Below, one piece after another: positions 23,557-35,974 of a stretch of 64,000 bases of DNA. The notes beneath the pieces were generated by a model, which saw only the letters and a list, made by a program, of their open reading frames with translations, did no database searches and was not told the DNA's origin. A program made the translations under genes and the position numbers. Numbering within the stretch: position 1 is the stretch's first letter; each line of letters opens with the position of its first letter. The stretch comes from Desmodesmus armatus. Its lineage: Eukaryota > Chlorophyta > Chlorophyceae > Sphaeropleales > Scenedesmaceae. The stretch covers positions 1,543,886-1,607,885 of the forward strand of contig VIIQ02000002.1 of assembly GCA_007449985.2 (NCBI GenBank), given 5' to 3'.

Positions 23557-26500
23557 TCACAGCGTGCGGCTGCCTTTCCTGCTGCCAGCACCCTGAGGCC
23601 CCCGGCCCTGCAGCAACCCCTCAACCCTCTCCAGCACACTCTTAGGTCCGTTGGACCAAGCCCTCCCAGCAGGCCGCAAGCGCAGCCCACGCAGCCCATT
23701 GACACCATTGGCTTCCACCCGACATGTGGCTGGTTTGGCTGCTGCTGCTGCGGCTGCCGCTGCTGGTGCTGTTGCAGCTCCATGTGGCGCCTCATGCACA
23801 TGCCCCTTCGAGGGTACACTGCCGCTGTCTTTGCCAGCTGGTGGGGCACCATCTCTGTACGACACAAGACAGTCCACACTGGCCGCCGAGGCGGCGGCAG
23901 CAGCAGCAGCAGCAGGCTCCGGCAAGCCGGCAGCATCACCAAGCCCCTCCCACTGTTCCTGTGGCTGTACAGACTGCCCCTCTCCGGGTACTGGTGCTGC
24001 TGCTATGGTCGCAACAACTGGTGCTGCTGGTGGCGCGTCGTGAGACATGTGAGCAACACCCTCACCCACACTGCCTTCTGCTCCGGAGCCCTGGGTGTGC
24101 TGCTGATGCTGCTGGTGGCGCCGCTGCTGCAGGGCCATCAGCGGCCGCAGCAGCATGTGTGCAGCTTGCCGAGCCTCCAGAGCAGCAGCTGCTGCAGCAC
24201 TGCTGCGCCTCGACTGCACAGAGCTCGCGGACACAAACGTATTGCAGGACCGCGGGGACTCTGGCACCCCTGTGGCTTCTGAGGCAGAGGCTGTAGAACC
24301 GCCGCCGGCCCCAGCAGCAGTAGCGGCAGCAGACGGTAGCACCCCACTCCAGGAGCGCATGCATAGGGAGGAGGCTAGCTCGAGGCTTCCCTCGCTGCGT
24401 AGCTGATAGCCTGGCACTAGCTGCATGTTGCTGTTCAAGCTGCCATATGAGGGCAGCTTGCCTGAAGCACTGGCACCCACTGAGCCGACTGCGGGGAGCC
24501 TGTCTGTGTTGACATCAGCTGAGGGGTAGGTAAACCCTGTGCTGAAGGGTGAGGCTGGAGGCTGCGACTGGCTGCCGGCTGCTGGTGCGTACGGACCATT
24601 GCTGTAGGTGAGAGCGGCTGGCTCACTGCTGTCCTCTGAACATGACTCAAAGGACTGCACGCTGCTGCTGCTGCTCTGACTGGCATCAGCACATGACGCC
24701 CCTAGTGCTGCTTTCGCTCCCTGCAAGCCATTAGGCAAGGTATGGGCGCCTTGCCCACCGCTGCCTGCCAATGTCGCTGGTGCTGAGTCAAACGGGGTGG
24801 GCCCAGCACGGCTGCTGCTATTGCTGCTGTGCTTGCCATGGCCGGCAGCAAGCTGTCCACCTTGATTCCCACCATCCCCAGAGTTGTAGGGCTGCGCTGC
24901 CCTGCTGCGCCTGCCAGTCCTGCTGTCCAAGAGCAGGAGCAGCTGCTGCAGTATTTGCTGCTGCCAAGGGATGTCCATCAGGAAGCCGGCGTGCACTAGG
25001 TCGGGGTTGAACATCACTACGGCCTGGGTGTGCTTCTGGAGCCAAGAGCGGACCTGCAGGCAGGCAGGCAGGCAAGTATATCTCAAAAGCTGCTGCAGCC
25101 CTGCCTGAATATGGACCACATGTGTTGCCTCCTCAAGGAGAGTCGAGAGGCTTACTAAGTAGTAGGGCTATCTGTCTTATATCTATCCTGTACCGTCCCA
25201 CATGTCCCTCACCTGTGGTGCAGCCATGAGTGCATCCTTCCCACTGAGAACCACCAGTGTGCCTGGCGGAACTTGCTCCTCCCACAGGTTCACCTCTGCA
25301 GGACAAGCAGGGAGGGCAGCCCAGCACACACTCAGTATATGCAGTCAGCCAGGGGAAAAGTGAGTGAGCTAGTCTGCGCAGCAAAACACAGGAAACAGGG
25401 CTGCCGGGCTGAAATTGAGCAGCCCACTATGGTCTGCAACATGGCATGTGCCAGTCACCTTGTGGTGTGCAAGTCTCAATTGAAGGGATTTCCACAACCT
25501 ACCCTCTATTTGAGGAGCCAGGGGGCCACCTGCCCAACACTGCATCAACTTGCGGTTTGAGTGCAGCACCCAACAACCTACACATCACAGCCCGGCCCAC
25601 CTGACCAGAAGAAGCGTCTCGACAGGGTGGCAGCCACATGCAGGTCGCGTGCAGCACTGACCATCTGCAGCAGCAGCAGGCAAATCAGCCTCAGCAGCTA
25701 GATAAGCAGCATGCAGGAGGCCAGTTCAGCAATGCATCCCGCGGCTATGCCTTATGCCAGTCTACAGATGTTGGCTCTGTTCTTGTTGGCGCAGCAGATG
25801 CATCAAAACAGCTGCAAAAAATGGCCTGCAGCTAGGTGCCGTCTGTCAACAGATACATGATGACGCAATGCAGAGACAGGGAGCAGCTGCGCAGAAACCC
25901 GTGCACTGTCCCTTACGCACCATGAAGTCTCCAAGGAGATTCCCACTGTGAGGTGACTCGTACAAGAAGTTGCGCAGCAGGTTGGGCATGAACATGGTGA
26001 AGCAGATTGGGTCCACGAGGCACAGCTGCTGTATGCGATGCGGCGCCTGCTGCAGCAGCCGGGACGCAACAGCAGTGCCGTACGAATGGCCAAACAGACA
26101 GCAGCTGGTGATGGCGTTGCGATTGAGGATGGACACCAGCACCTCTGTCACTTCGTCGACGGTGGGGACCCACAGCACCCAGCGCTGGGAGATGTGCGGA
26201 AGCTCCAGGGCCAGCACGGGTCGGCCTGCATGACGCAACACACAGATGATATGTGTTGCAAGGGTTCCTTGCAAGGGCGCCTGCACAAGTGCTTGTTTCA
26301 ACATGACCTCTATGGCTCTGATGACTGCAACCCATGCAGGCACTCTGACAAACTGCACACCGTTCTGCAGCAAGACAAACGCCAAACACCGCTGCTGGTG
26401 TACATGATATACCTGCCGTGCTGTGCCTGACCAAGAGGCCTCACATGTGAGCGCATGCCAACAACCACCTCCATTAGCAAGTAAAACCTCCACGCAAACA

Positions 26501-28485
26501 CAAACATGCATGCCCCAGTCCTGCATGCGTCAAGTGTGCCCTCCTCACCGGTAGCAGCCATGTTGAACAGCACCGAGATGTACGGTACCAAGCCCATCCC
26601 AACACCATGCAACAGCACCAGCGGCACCTGCTCGCTGCTCCTGCTTCTGTGGTAGCCCTGTGCCCTGCCCGGCTGAAGCACATGCATGCCGCTGCTGGAC
26701 CTGTAAAACCCTGCAGGCATGTCTGTGCTGGGCCGTATCTGCTGTGCCTGCATGTTCCTGGTGTAGTAAGCCAGGCCCATCCACTCATGGCGCTGGAAGC
26801 CTGCAGCCTGCAGTGCCACCCTGCACAGAAGGGCTGCAGCCTCCATGGTAACGTAGAAGGCCAGGGGCTTGTACCAGTGCTTCATGGGCTGCAGCACAAA
26901 CAGCAGGTGCAGGTGCAGGCAGACGAACAACGTCAGTACTTGGGCGTTGAAGTAGGCTACAAACTGCGACATGTATGATGTAGACCTACGACAGTGCCTA
27001 CAGGTTGGAGCTGATTGATGGGCAGGGTTGAAAGCAACTCCTCATGTGCAGCACGGCAGGTTGAGCGCAGGGCCAGCACACGTAAAAGAACACACTTTGC
27101 CATGTACATGTAGGTCCCTTGCATGAGCTTTATACACTGAGCTGTACGGACACCGATCACAACTAGCCCACAGCTGCCAGCAGCAGCACCCTACCTCCCA
27201 AAGGTGAGCCATGCATGTGAGCTGGGGGTCGTTGCCTGGAGGGAACTTGATGCCCCACATGCCCTCAATGGCAGCCACCTGCTGCTCCAACTCGTGGCCA
27301 CGACCCTCAGCGGTAACCTCAGCAGGGGTCTTGTACCTGCAGGCAGTCAGCAGCATCAGCCAGGGCAACTTCAGCATGCAGGGGTGCTACGGACCTGTTC
27401 TGCTTCTGTCTAAAGACTGCCGGCATACCTACAGGCCCACTTGTGCAGAATAGTTCAGACAACACTACAACTGGTGCCCAGGCAAGGCCAAGCACAGCAT
27501 CAAGGCCATACCCTGCGTTCGCAAGCCTGGTGAGACACGCGTGCCCCCTGGCCCTCCCTTTCGCGCTCACCAGAAGGCATAAGCGATGAGGTCCCGCACA
27601 TTGCCTCGCTTGATGCTTTCCACAGGTGCCCCGTGGAACCAGATGCTGAGGTACTCCCTGATGTCTGAGCCATTGGTGTGAAGGTGCTGCAGGGTGCGCT
27701 GAAGGGATGATATGGGGTCGTGGCTGAGGGGCCGGTGCTTTATGGGCTGGTAGCTGAGCAGCAAGCAGCGGTACCTGGCAGTACAGGGTGAAAGAGTGTG
27801 GGCACAGGGTGCAGTACAGGGTAAAAGAGTGTGGGCACAGGGATGAATGCAATTAATGCGGCAACATAAAGCAAAGCAGCATGGCTGATGAGGTTTGAAT
27901 GGGGAGGTCACTGGACCACGGCTGATGCTGCCCAGCATCCCCAGGGAACAGCAGCTGCTCCAGGCAGACAATGCTGATGTTTCGAGATCGCACGACCACC
28001 AGCAACTTCCGTCCTGGTGGTCATGCAACGTTCATGCACACTGCTGCAACAGCGGTGAGCATAATGCAACTGCACGCCTATCCACCCTCACCAGAATATC
28101 ACAGCACTCACCAGAATATCACTGCAAAGACCGCCTCTGAGACGCCGTAAACGATCAAACCGACAGGAAACACCAGCACCAACGGCATGCACAGCAGCCC
28201 AAGCATCAGGCAGAATGCGCCTGCACCTGCAGCCGCTTGCCACGTCATCTGGCGTGCCAGGCTGGTATGCTCAGGTCCCATCACAGACCCACCAGCCGCT
28301 GGTTGCGTGCGTTGGTATGTCATATTTGACACTAGAACACCTGAAATCAAACCGGATGGCGATTGCGGAGATTGATCAGACAGCAGTTCTGCCAAGACCC
28401 GCTGCCCACTGCACAGAGTGCCGCCGCTGCTGGTCCTGCTGGACAAGGTCAGAGGGCCCATACAGCACAGACACAGACACGGCAT
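23557..28485 (-). CDS. Membrane-anchored alpha/beta-hydrolase with long low-complexity tail
   Basis: Eight exons join in phase: 28485-28112, 27774-27571, 27336-27195, 26963-26549, 26225-25921, 25664-25601, 25295-25213, 25053-23557; 1027 residues. A hydrophobic segment lies at about residues 90-124 (FCLMLGLLCMPLVLVFPVGL), and another near 245-290. The hydrolase core has LVLLHGVGMG (oxyanion region), LFGHSYGTAV with nucleophile Ser426, SGKDALM with Asp522 and DLVHAGF with His550, a full catalytic triad in the right order. After residue 560 the protein is about 460 residues of Ser/Ala/Gln/Gly-rich sequence with no domain. A lipase or esterase acting at a membrane is the likely role; the substrate is unknown. 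The donor of exon 1 is duplicated 20 bases downstream (TTCTGGTGAG twice), and the second site would shift the frame. The ATG could also be a downstream in-frame one. Confidence 0.88.
27777..27844. repeat. Two-copy tandem repeat in intron 1 of the hydrolase gene
   Basis: A unit of about 33 bp containing GCAGTACAGGGT and AGAGTGTGGGCACAGGG occurs twice, right next to the acceptor of exon 2. Confidence 0.8.
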
Positions 28486-29009
28486 GGTAGGCCTACCTTA
28501 CTTAGACCAAAAGCGCCGCGTTCTCGGACTGACTGCTGCAAAATGACTCATGACAGTAAAGACATCTCACTTGCTCTTGCACACCGTCTTTCTGATTGAA
28601 GCCCCGCTTGCCACTCACTGCGAACCATGTCAAGTGGCACCTCCTCACATTGCGATCAAACTCAATCAGCCAAGGAGCCTATGACTAAACCACTGTCATT
28701 TTGATTTGTGGTGAGTTGTGATTTGACCAGGAATGCCTGGCAAGCCTGGTGACAGGAGCAGTGCATATCATCACTACACACAAGCTTGTGACTGATCCCT
28801 TCCACATCACAGCCTTGCTTGTACCCAACAGTCCGCTGGATGACACCCTGGCCAGCACAGCAGGTCCATCAGCAACAGTCACTGCAGGGGTGAGTGGATC
28901 CTCAACCTACCCTTGCAAACTCAAATTAGAGGTATATCCATCGTTTTTGCCTTAGATCTTCATCATCACCTCCCTTGATCACCCTCTGAATCGCTGTCTG
29001 TCCTTCCAC
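28486..29009. promoter_or_regulatory. Head-to-head promoter region, hydrolase / zinc-finger gene
   Basis: The hydrolase starts leftward at 28485 and the DnaJ-type zinc-finger gene rightward at 29010, leaving 524 bases for both promoters and 5' UTRs. I see no convincing TATA box. Shared regulation is possible but is only inferred from geometry. Confidence 0.45.
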
Positions 29010-29977
29010 ATGATGCCCTGCAGTTGCAGAGCCCCCAGCCTCTGCCCGCAATACAACCTCGCCAGGTGTGACAGGCCGTTCAGGACAGCTGTCAGAGTCA
29101 GATCACAGCTTCCAGCAGTAGCAGACACAGCCGGCAGTGGCGAAGCTACACCTCAACAGCAGCAGCGGCTGTCTGTGGCCCAGGCAGATGCTGCAGCGGT
29201 GCCACTACTAAAGCGGCTGTCGGAGTGCCCTGTGTGTGGTGGCAGTGGCCGGGTTGCCTGCAAGGACTGCAGTGGGCATGGCTTCCTGCCCCGGGGGGGC
29301 TACTCCAAGCGCAACCCTCTCAACATGAGCAGGGCTGTAGGTGGGTGCGCTGAAAGGAACAGGGGCCAACAGGGCATCTTGTACCTGCGACGTGGTTTGA
29401 GCTGCGTGAGCAGTGCATCACATGCAGCTGGCTGCCTGTCTGAGGCTGCGCAGGCTGCTTCGTCTCGTTCCGGGCCCAACATGCCACCTGTCCTGCCTGT
29501 ACGCAGTTGTTCCCAGGGTCAACTAGGCACACGTGGGCTTGGAGTGGGCCAGCACACACAGCCTCTCATTGGATATCTGCTGCACATGTGGTATTTTACC
29601 TGCCGCGCGCTTTGCCATGGCCTGAATCCTCCGCACATCATCTGCTGCCTGCAGGGTCCAAGTGGACCGCCATGGTAGAGACCCTGGGCTGGCGCCATTT
29701 CCGCGTCACAGCTGTGCGCAAATTTGACAAGAACAAGCACAACACATACCTCCTGCTGCAGGCCAGCTGCGACAGCAATGCGCAGCTCTGGGTCAATGCA
29801 CTCACACTGCGCAACAGGTCGTGCTGGGCTGCCGGCTGGTTGCAGATGAGTGAGCTTCTAGATGCTGACGGTGTGGCGCTCAGTACTGGGCACAAGTGTC
29901 ACTTGTGTGCAGGACTGGGGTTCAGAGCGTGCTCCGCGTGCGATGGCCGCGGCAAGGCGGACTTAGTCCAGGTGTAG
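29010..29977 (+). CDS. DnaJ-type zinc-finger (CxxCxGxG) protein, probably plastid
   Basis: Two exons (29010-29340, 29655-29977) join at G/GG phase 1 to 217 residues. The N-terminus (CRAPSLCPQYNLARCDRPFR) looks like a transit peptide. Two pairs of DnaJ-type cysteine repeats are seen: CPVCGGSG with CKDCSGHG in exon 1, and CHLCAGLG with CSACDGRG at the end. Between them is a conserved-looking module (TLGWRHFRVTAVRKFDKN, then LWVNALTLRNR and WAAGWLQM). There is no J-domain, so this belongs to the J-less plant zinc-finger proteins (the broad group that includes BSD2 and related plastid chaperone-like factors). A role in plastid protein assembly is inference. The start is the first of two adjacent ATGs; the reading frame is unaffected by the choice. 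Confidence 0.85.
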
Positions 29978-30761
29978 CGCGTCCCTGACAGCAAGCAAGC
30001 AGGTTGAGTGTCAGCTGGTTGCATGGGTTTTGTGTGCACTGCATGTGCAGGGCTGAGTGTGCTGTGTGAGTCGGGATTGGCTCTGCCAATCAGTCGGACT
30101 GGTTCACCTTTTTTTTCGTGCATTATATGGTTGTTCACGGCAATCATGACCGTCAGTCATGACTGTGTACTTGCTGTACTGCTTTCAAGCTGCAGTCTGC
30201 AGCACGTGGTGCTTGTGTTTTTTGGTTCGCGCTTGCCCAGTTATCACTGTGTGGCCAGCGCAGCCTGGGTGCTTCTGGTAAGCCATGCCAGCATGTGCGG
30301 CTCTTGAGTCACTGGTGATGGTCTGGCTATGGCCCTGGGCTTTCCTACCTCCTGTTGGCAGCTGGCTGTGTGTAGACACAGCTGTAGGGAGTGCATCCAG
30401 CCAAGGCATCAGCCATCCAAGGATGTGCGTAATGGATCTGTACGGTACAGTGAGTATGATTGTAAATGCACGCTGGATGCTATGGACCCCACCACAAAGT
30501 GTTGTTTGATCCATGTGTGCAGATCCCCTGGACATGCTGCTGACACCTTTGCACAGAATTTTAACCAAGCGCTATGATCAACACAGGAACATCAACGGAG
30601 CGGAACACACCGGCAGACTCTGCCCCAGGACTGAGTGCATTCATGCTCATGCTGCTCATACAACAAGAAAAAACATCAGCTTGAAGCCACCGATCAGGTG
30701 GTGCGAAATGACCTTGACAGTGCTGAATTAGGCTGCAGGCTGCTGAATGAAAGCCACACTA
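29978..30761. other. Convergent 3' intergenic stretch
   Basis: The zinc-finger gene ends rightward at 29977 and the FIST gene ends leftward at 30762. No coding sequence is recognised. It should contain both 3' UTRs. Confidence 0.5.
30461..30465 (+). terminator. Candidate TGTAA polyadenylation signal of the zinc-finger gene
   Basis: TGTAA is the usual polyadenylation signal of chlorophycean algae. This copy lies 484 bases after the stop, a typical distance for these 3' UTRs. A five-base motif is easily met by chance. Confidence 0.35.
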
Positions 30762-33700
30762 TCACTTCTGCACGGCATCTGCATCACTGCTGATGGCATC
30801 TCTGTGGCATATGAGCCCCATGCTAGCTGAGAAGGCGTGCAGCTTGGCTGGTGGGCTCACAACAGGCCCGTCATCCTGTGCTGGCCCACTCCATGTAGCT
30901 GCTGGCCCTGCAAACTCCCCCTGCATGCGGCCACCTGCAAAGGGCACCTGGTGCGAGCATGGCGCAGGCAGTGACAAGAGTAGCAGCGGTCAGCACAGCA
31001 TGAGAGGGTGAGCAACTGTGGAGGGTCAGCCTAGGATTGACCGCCTGAGGTTTTGGCATAGGGGAGGGCAGCTAAACACAGGCCGGGGCGACCAAGAGGA
31101 GTGTACATTCGTGCCTGGGCTTGTTTGCTCGACACATGCACATGATCACAAACGCTTCCTTTCAGCAGCGTTCGCGGATGGTCGTGTGTTGCAGCTTGGC
31201 ACGCCCCTGCCTGATGTGTGCTTTGACGGTTTGAGCTCTGCTGTCTTGCACAGCCTTCTGCTGGGATGCATGTTTGCAGCATGCCACTCTGCTCGGCATA
31301 CTGCAGGTTCAGGCTGCCAGCCCGCATTGAGCAACCTGTGTTTGACTCCCCACACAACCACCTTAGGTACGCATGTTGATGGCTTATTTTTTTCCACAAC
31401 TGCCATGCATACCTGCGGCCAGATTTCCTCCACCAGCTGTGACTCATCCAACGGCACTTCAGCACAGCTGTACCCCAGCAGCCCGTATTGTGAAGGGTTG
31501 CTGCTGGCAGCGGGACCCAGCTGTGCCACTAGGGCTCTCAGCTCCTCCCGCTGCTGGCGCTGGCAGTTGTCATAGTCATGCATCAGCAGCTGCACGCGAG
31601 AGCCGATCGGCACCTGCAGTACAGTGGTAGGTACGTGACTGAGTGGGTGTTGATGTGTAAAAGCTACACAGCCAGGACAATTGGCGGGGCACCCTGTGTG
31701 TGACGCACACATGCTTGCAGTTGCTGTATACTACAGCGGTTGCCGCAGCGTGCAGGCAGCTGTGCAGCGCAGTCACGGTGTCTGGGTATTTACAGTGCTT
31801 GAAACACAGCCTATCAAGGTGTGGAAGGCAAACAATACGCAGGACCCTGGGCAAGTGGGAGCATGCCACACTCAGGTTGCTGCCCTGCGCCAGGCCCCAC
31901 CTCGTGTGTTGCAACAGCCAGAGCAGGGCGGCCTTGTTCCGTCATCTGCAGGCAAAAGCAGAGCATGGCAGCAGCACTCATGAGTGACAGCAAGTGCCGT
32001 GTGTACAAGAGTGATAGATGCAGGGCAGCACACAGCTGCTTAGATTGCTAGGTTGGAAGCGGCAGCTGCCACCCCCCAACATTGCTAGTACTCGGCATAC
32101 TGCAACATTTGCAAAGCACTACACCAGCACTCAGGACACCTGGTAGCACCTGGTGGCTTCTTCCACACCCCATTGCCCCCGCACACCCCCACCACACCTG
32201 GATGCGCATGTTTCTGGCTACAAACAAGCGTGGGTCATATGCACTGCTGCTGCCGGTCGAGCCACTCAACCCAACCTCGTTGATGCCCAGCTGCAAGCTC
32301 TCTGGCTGGCTTTGTGCATATCGCATCACCTGCAGGACAGAAAGACCAGCAAGCCCAGTGCAGACGGCCTGTTTGGTCAGCAGTGCTGACAGGGCATACG
32401 GCAGCCTGAGGAGCCAAGCAAGGAGAAGGCCGTTGGGCTGCAGAACACAGTGCTTGCTGGGCTGCAGGCAGACCCCACCCTAGCTCAACCCCTGCCAGCA
32501 GCCTAGCAGTACCACCGGTGGAGGTCTGACAGATGCTGCAATGCGTTGTAGCATCCCTCACAGCGACGCTCCCAAAGCACAGGCTGGTTGAGCTGCTTAT
32601 GCACAGCCGCTCATCTATCCGACCCAAGTCCTATAGGTGAGGAAGCGCCAAACAGCACTGGCTACCAGCAAAAGCCTGGCTGTCAGCGAAGGCTTCCGAA
32701 GGCCTAGGCAGGATTCTGCTTACCGGATCAGCAGCAGGCCTCCCATCCAGCGAAAGAACGTAGTTATGCGCTGCTGCCGTGACGGTCATGACTTTGCTGC
32801 CCACTGGCTTGCAGCCCGGGACCAGCATGTGCTGTACTGCCAACGGTCCGTGCAGGACACACCCCACAGCTCCCTGCACATGTTCAGGGCAAGATTACAG
32901 TCTCAGTTGCCGACCGATACAGCTGAACTCTCCAGGAAACATGTATCAATCAACTCGGCCGCAAATACACAGCCTACCACGACAGTGAGCATACCACGAC
33001 AGTGAGCAGACACAACTGACAACACCTGTAGAAACATCAAAAAGTGCTGCCTTGGGACACCCTCGAGTCCTGTGCAGTCCCTTACATCGCAGAACACTCG
33101 GCCTCCCAAGAAGAGTGCCCCAAAGTTGTGCTCCGTCTCGCCCCAGGCGTTTGGCTCACACACGCCGCCAAGGATAGGCATGCCTGGCAGCACGTTGCTG
33201 AACCGCTGCAGCAGCCGCTCAACCTCTGTGAAGTGAGGTGAGGACAGCATGAGGGCCGCGGTGCTGTTGATACTGCTGGCTTCACTGTCGCTGTCACTGT
33301 CACTGCTGCTGTCGATATGTATGTGCGTGGAGCTGAAACTGCAGACAGCAGACGCCGCGAAACAGCATCACATGCATGTGGCGCTTGTGTACAGAGACGA
33401 TGGCTTGGGTGGACATTCCTGGAACGCAGTGATGCTACAGAGGCCGCCGGTGGAAGCAACACACACAGATGCAGGCCCTGTGTTGGAATCCACACTAACT
33501 GTGTGCTTGAGATCACAAGCAGCATCCTCATCCTGACGACATCTTCTGCTTCATCCCCACCTGCTGCGCGGCCGTGGGCGTCTATGCGAGACGTTGGTCA
33601 GCAGCCGTGACCACTGCTCCGCCGACAGCTGCGGCAGTGCTGATGTCTCAACGTGGAAGGGCATCAACTCCACACCAGGCAGTGAGGCCGCCAGCAGGGA

Positions 33701-34438
33701 GACACCGCTGCCTGAGCTGACCTGCTCCCCTGGCCCACTGACAGACTGCAGCAGCAAGGGCCACACGCAAAGATAGCACAAACAGCGGATCATGGGTTGA
33801 TGAGTCTGCACATCGAGACTGAGTCCAATGCGCGTAGTAGGGTGGGTGACACACAAGACGCATGCCTAATGGGAACTTGTGATGTTGGAAACATGCATTT
33901 TGGCAGCCAGCTACACATGCAGATCTGACCACGGGTGAGGGTGATGACGGCTGCTTGGGTGCCCACGCCCCATGACTGGCGACTCACTTGCAGCACCCCA
34001 CCCATCAGCACCGGGAGGGTCTCACTGTTGACACCCAGTTTGCGCACGAGCTTGTCTGTCAGGCACTGCAGAGAAGAAACATGACGATGGCGGCTTCACC
34101 ACCTGTACTGAGCTGCTCCATTTTGGTTACAGGTCTGCGCTGTGAGTGAATGTTTGCTTGCCTTGGACCCACCGATGCACTGCTTTGTGCGTGGTAATGT
34201 GCACACCGCCAACACCAGTGCTGATGGAGAATGGATGGCTGTTGCAAAGTGTAATGCGGCATGCCTCACACACCTTGGGAGCATGGGCCAAGTTCCTGGC
34301 ATGGGCTTTGGTGATGAGCAGCTGGCAGAAGTCTGGTACGCGCCCTTGCAGTTGCTCCTTGCAGCTCAGCACTACCTCCTCGATTGCATTGTACAGGCTG
34401 GGGTGCTGACTGACAGCTGCAGCAAACCTAAAAGACAT
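30762..34438 (-). CDS. FIST-domain protein (FIST_N + FIST_C)
   Basis: Nine exons join in phase: 34438-34274, 34065-33988, 33745-33561, 33338-33086, 32873-32724, 32329-32198, 31945-31901, 31613-31413, 30947-30762; 464 residues. The start MSFRFAAAVSQHPSLYNAIE is a typical FIST_N beginning. Further family-like blocks are LPVLMGGVLQ, PILGGVCEPNAWG, GALFLGGRVF, VPGCKPVGSKVMTVT, RNMRIQ, and the C-terminal PQVPFAGGRMQGEFAGP, which matches the FIST_C 'P.aG....GE.GP' signature. FIST domains are thought to sense small ligands such as amino acids; in animals they occur with an F-box (FBXO22). No F-box is visible here. Exon 4 carries an acidic serine stretch (SSSDSDSDSEASS) absent from the core fold, a possible phosphorylated linker. 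Ligand and partners are unknown. Confidence 0.87.
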
Positions 34439-35974
34439 GGTGCTGTAGTCTACCAGGCAATGTGGTGTTTGAGGGGAAGGTTGGTGAGTCTCCTTGGAGA
34501 GGGGTGGTGAAGATGACCCCTTCCTGTTCTGCCCCTGGGCTGATGTTTTTAGAGGTACAACGCCCAAATTACAGCTCGATACGGGATCAACAGTTGCGAT
34601 GTGCAGCTGAGAGCATGCCTTGGACGATCGTCACTTGCACGTGACTTTGGCAGGGAACCACATCGCCGAGACCAGAAGGCGTTGCAGCTGTATTATTGTA
34701 GCGGAATTTGATACTTCCTGCCAATGTGCCAACTATCAATGTGTAGCGCCTGGCAGTAGCAACTTGTTACAACTGTCAGTCCACAACTGTCAACTTGAGG
34801 CACATGTCATATCAAACCGCCTGCAGCATTTCCTTGCTGTGCAGAGCAGCGAGTCGGCCAAGGCACACCCAGCCTGGGACACTGCCACTTCCACATCACA
34901 CATCATTATGCCATTCGTTTGTAGCTGGTGAGGCTGCAGCAGGTCGCACAAACAGACGCGGCTGCCCCTGCCACGGCAGGCCGACCTCTCTACACAACAA
35001 AAACAAGCATACATTGCTACAGGGCGCCTGCAGAGCCACACGGGTGGCACCCAGACGGACACAAGTTGTGACCACTCCAATGACGCCACCAACCCCATGC
35101 CGCTGCATTCTGCTGCATGCATTGTTGCGTCCTGATCTTTCTCACCGCACACAACACATCCACGACAAACACAGGTCAGCACATGCCAACAACACAATTT
35201 GCAATACCCTTTCAACAGCACTGACACACAGAAACACACAGCTGAGGGCTGCCACACCACAAATTGCACAGGCAACAACATGATCGGCAGTCACACCCTG
35301 TACCGAGCAACAATACAAACCCTGGGCATGTGACCCAAACACCAAAGTAAATACGGCCAACAGCAAACACACCACACGATGTGCTCCCTGCCAACGCTGT
35401 TCATACATTGTTGACGCTGTTCGTACATTGCATCACACATACATGTCAAAGTCAACACCACCAGCAACCTGAAACATCTCCTCAACCCTCATACATTGCA
35501 GGTGACTACTGCTTGACCAACCACATCAACCACAGGAACCAATACAAACACAGCAGCACCACACATATCATATGTGGCATATAAACGTCAGCCGGCCAGG
35601 GGGCCATCCTTCATCTGCATGTCCCCCCAATGGCTGCAGCATAATGCTGCCCTTGCCTTCAAGGCACGAGCTGTGCAACTCCCCCCAATATGCACTGACT
35701 GCCCCACGCATGGTGCACTGGGTGCACCACCCTTTCCCTTACTCGCTGGGCGCGCGATGCTGTCACAGTGCGCGTGCGACTTGCTTGCTGCTGGCCCACA
35801 TGCACAAGCTTTCGGCCTTGCACACACTCACGAAGCTTGCCCCGGCGGCCATCCCCCTTCAAATCAGGCCACACCATGCCCCCGCCCAACCACCAAGAGC
35901 CAAACTTTGAAAGTACATCCTCCATCACAACTACACGATGATCCTGCAACCTGGCCGGCCAAGCCGGCCGAACT
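34439..35974. other. Intergenic stretch
   Basis: This lies between the FIST start and the tetraspan stop, both on the minus strand. It is CA-rich (many CACAC and ACAACA words, about 34900-35570), which makes artificial open frames. No gene is recognised. Confidence 0.5.

Noticed and set aside
23651..24406. Several plus-strand open frames of 80-190 codons
   Set aside because: They are antisense to the low-complexity last exon of the alpha/beta-hydrolase, whose GC-rich triplet runs keep other frames open.
33249..33610. Alternative FIST exon at the acceptor near 33532
   Set aside because: The frame opens (MRMLLVISSTQLVW) but leads away from the FIST sequence; the acceptor at 33339 joins in phase directly to the segment ending in the conserved PHFTEVERLLQRFSNVLPG block.
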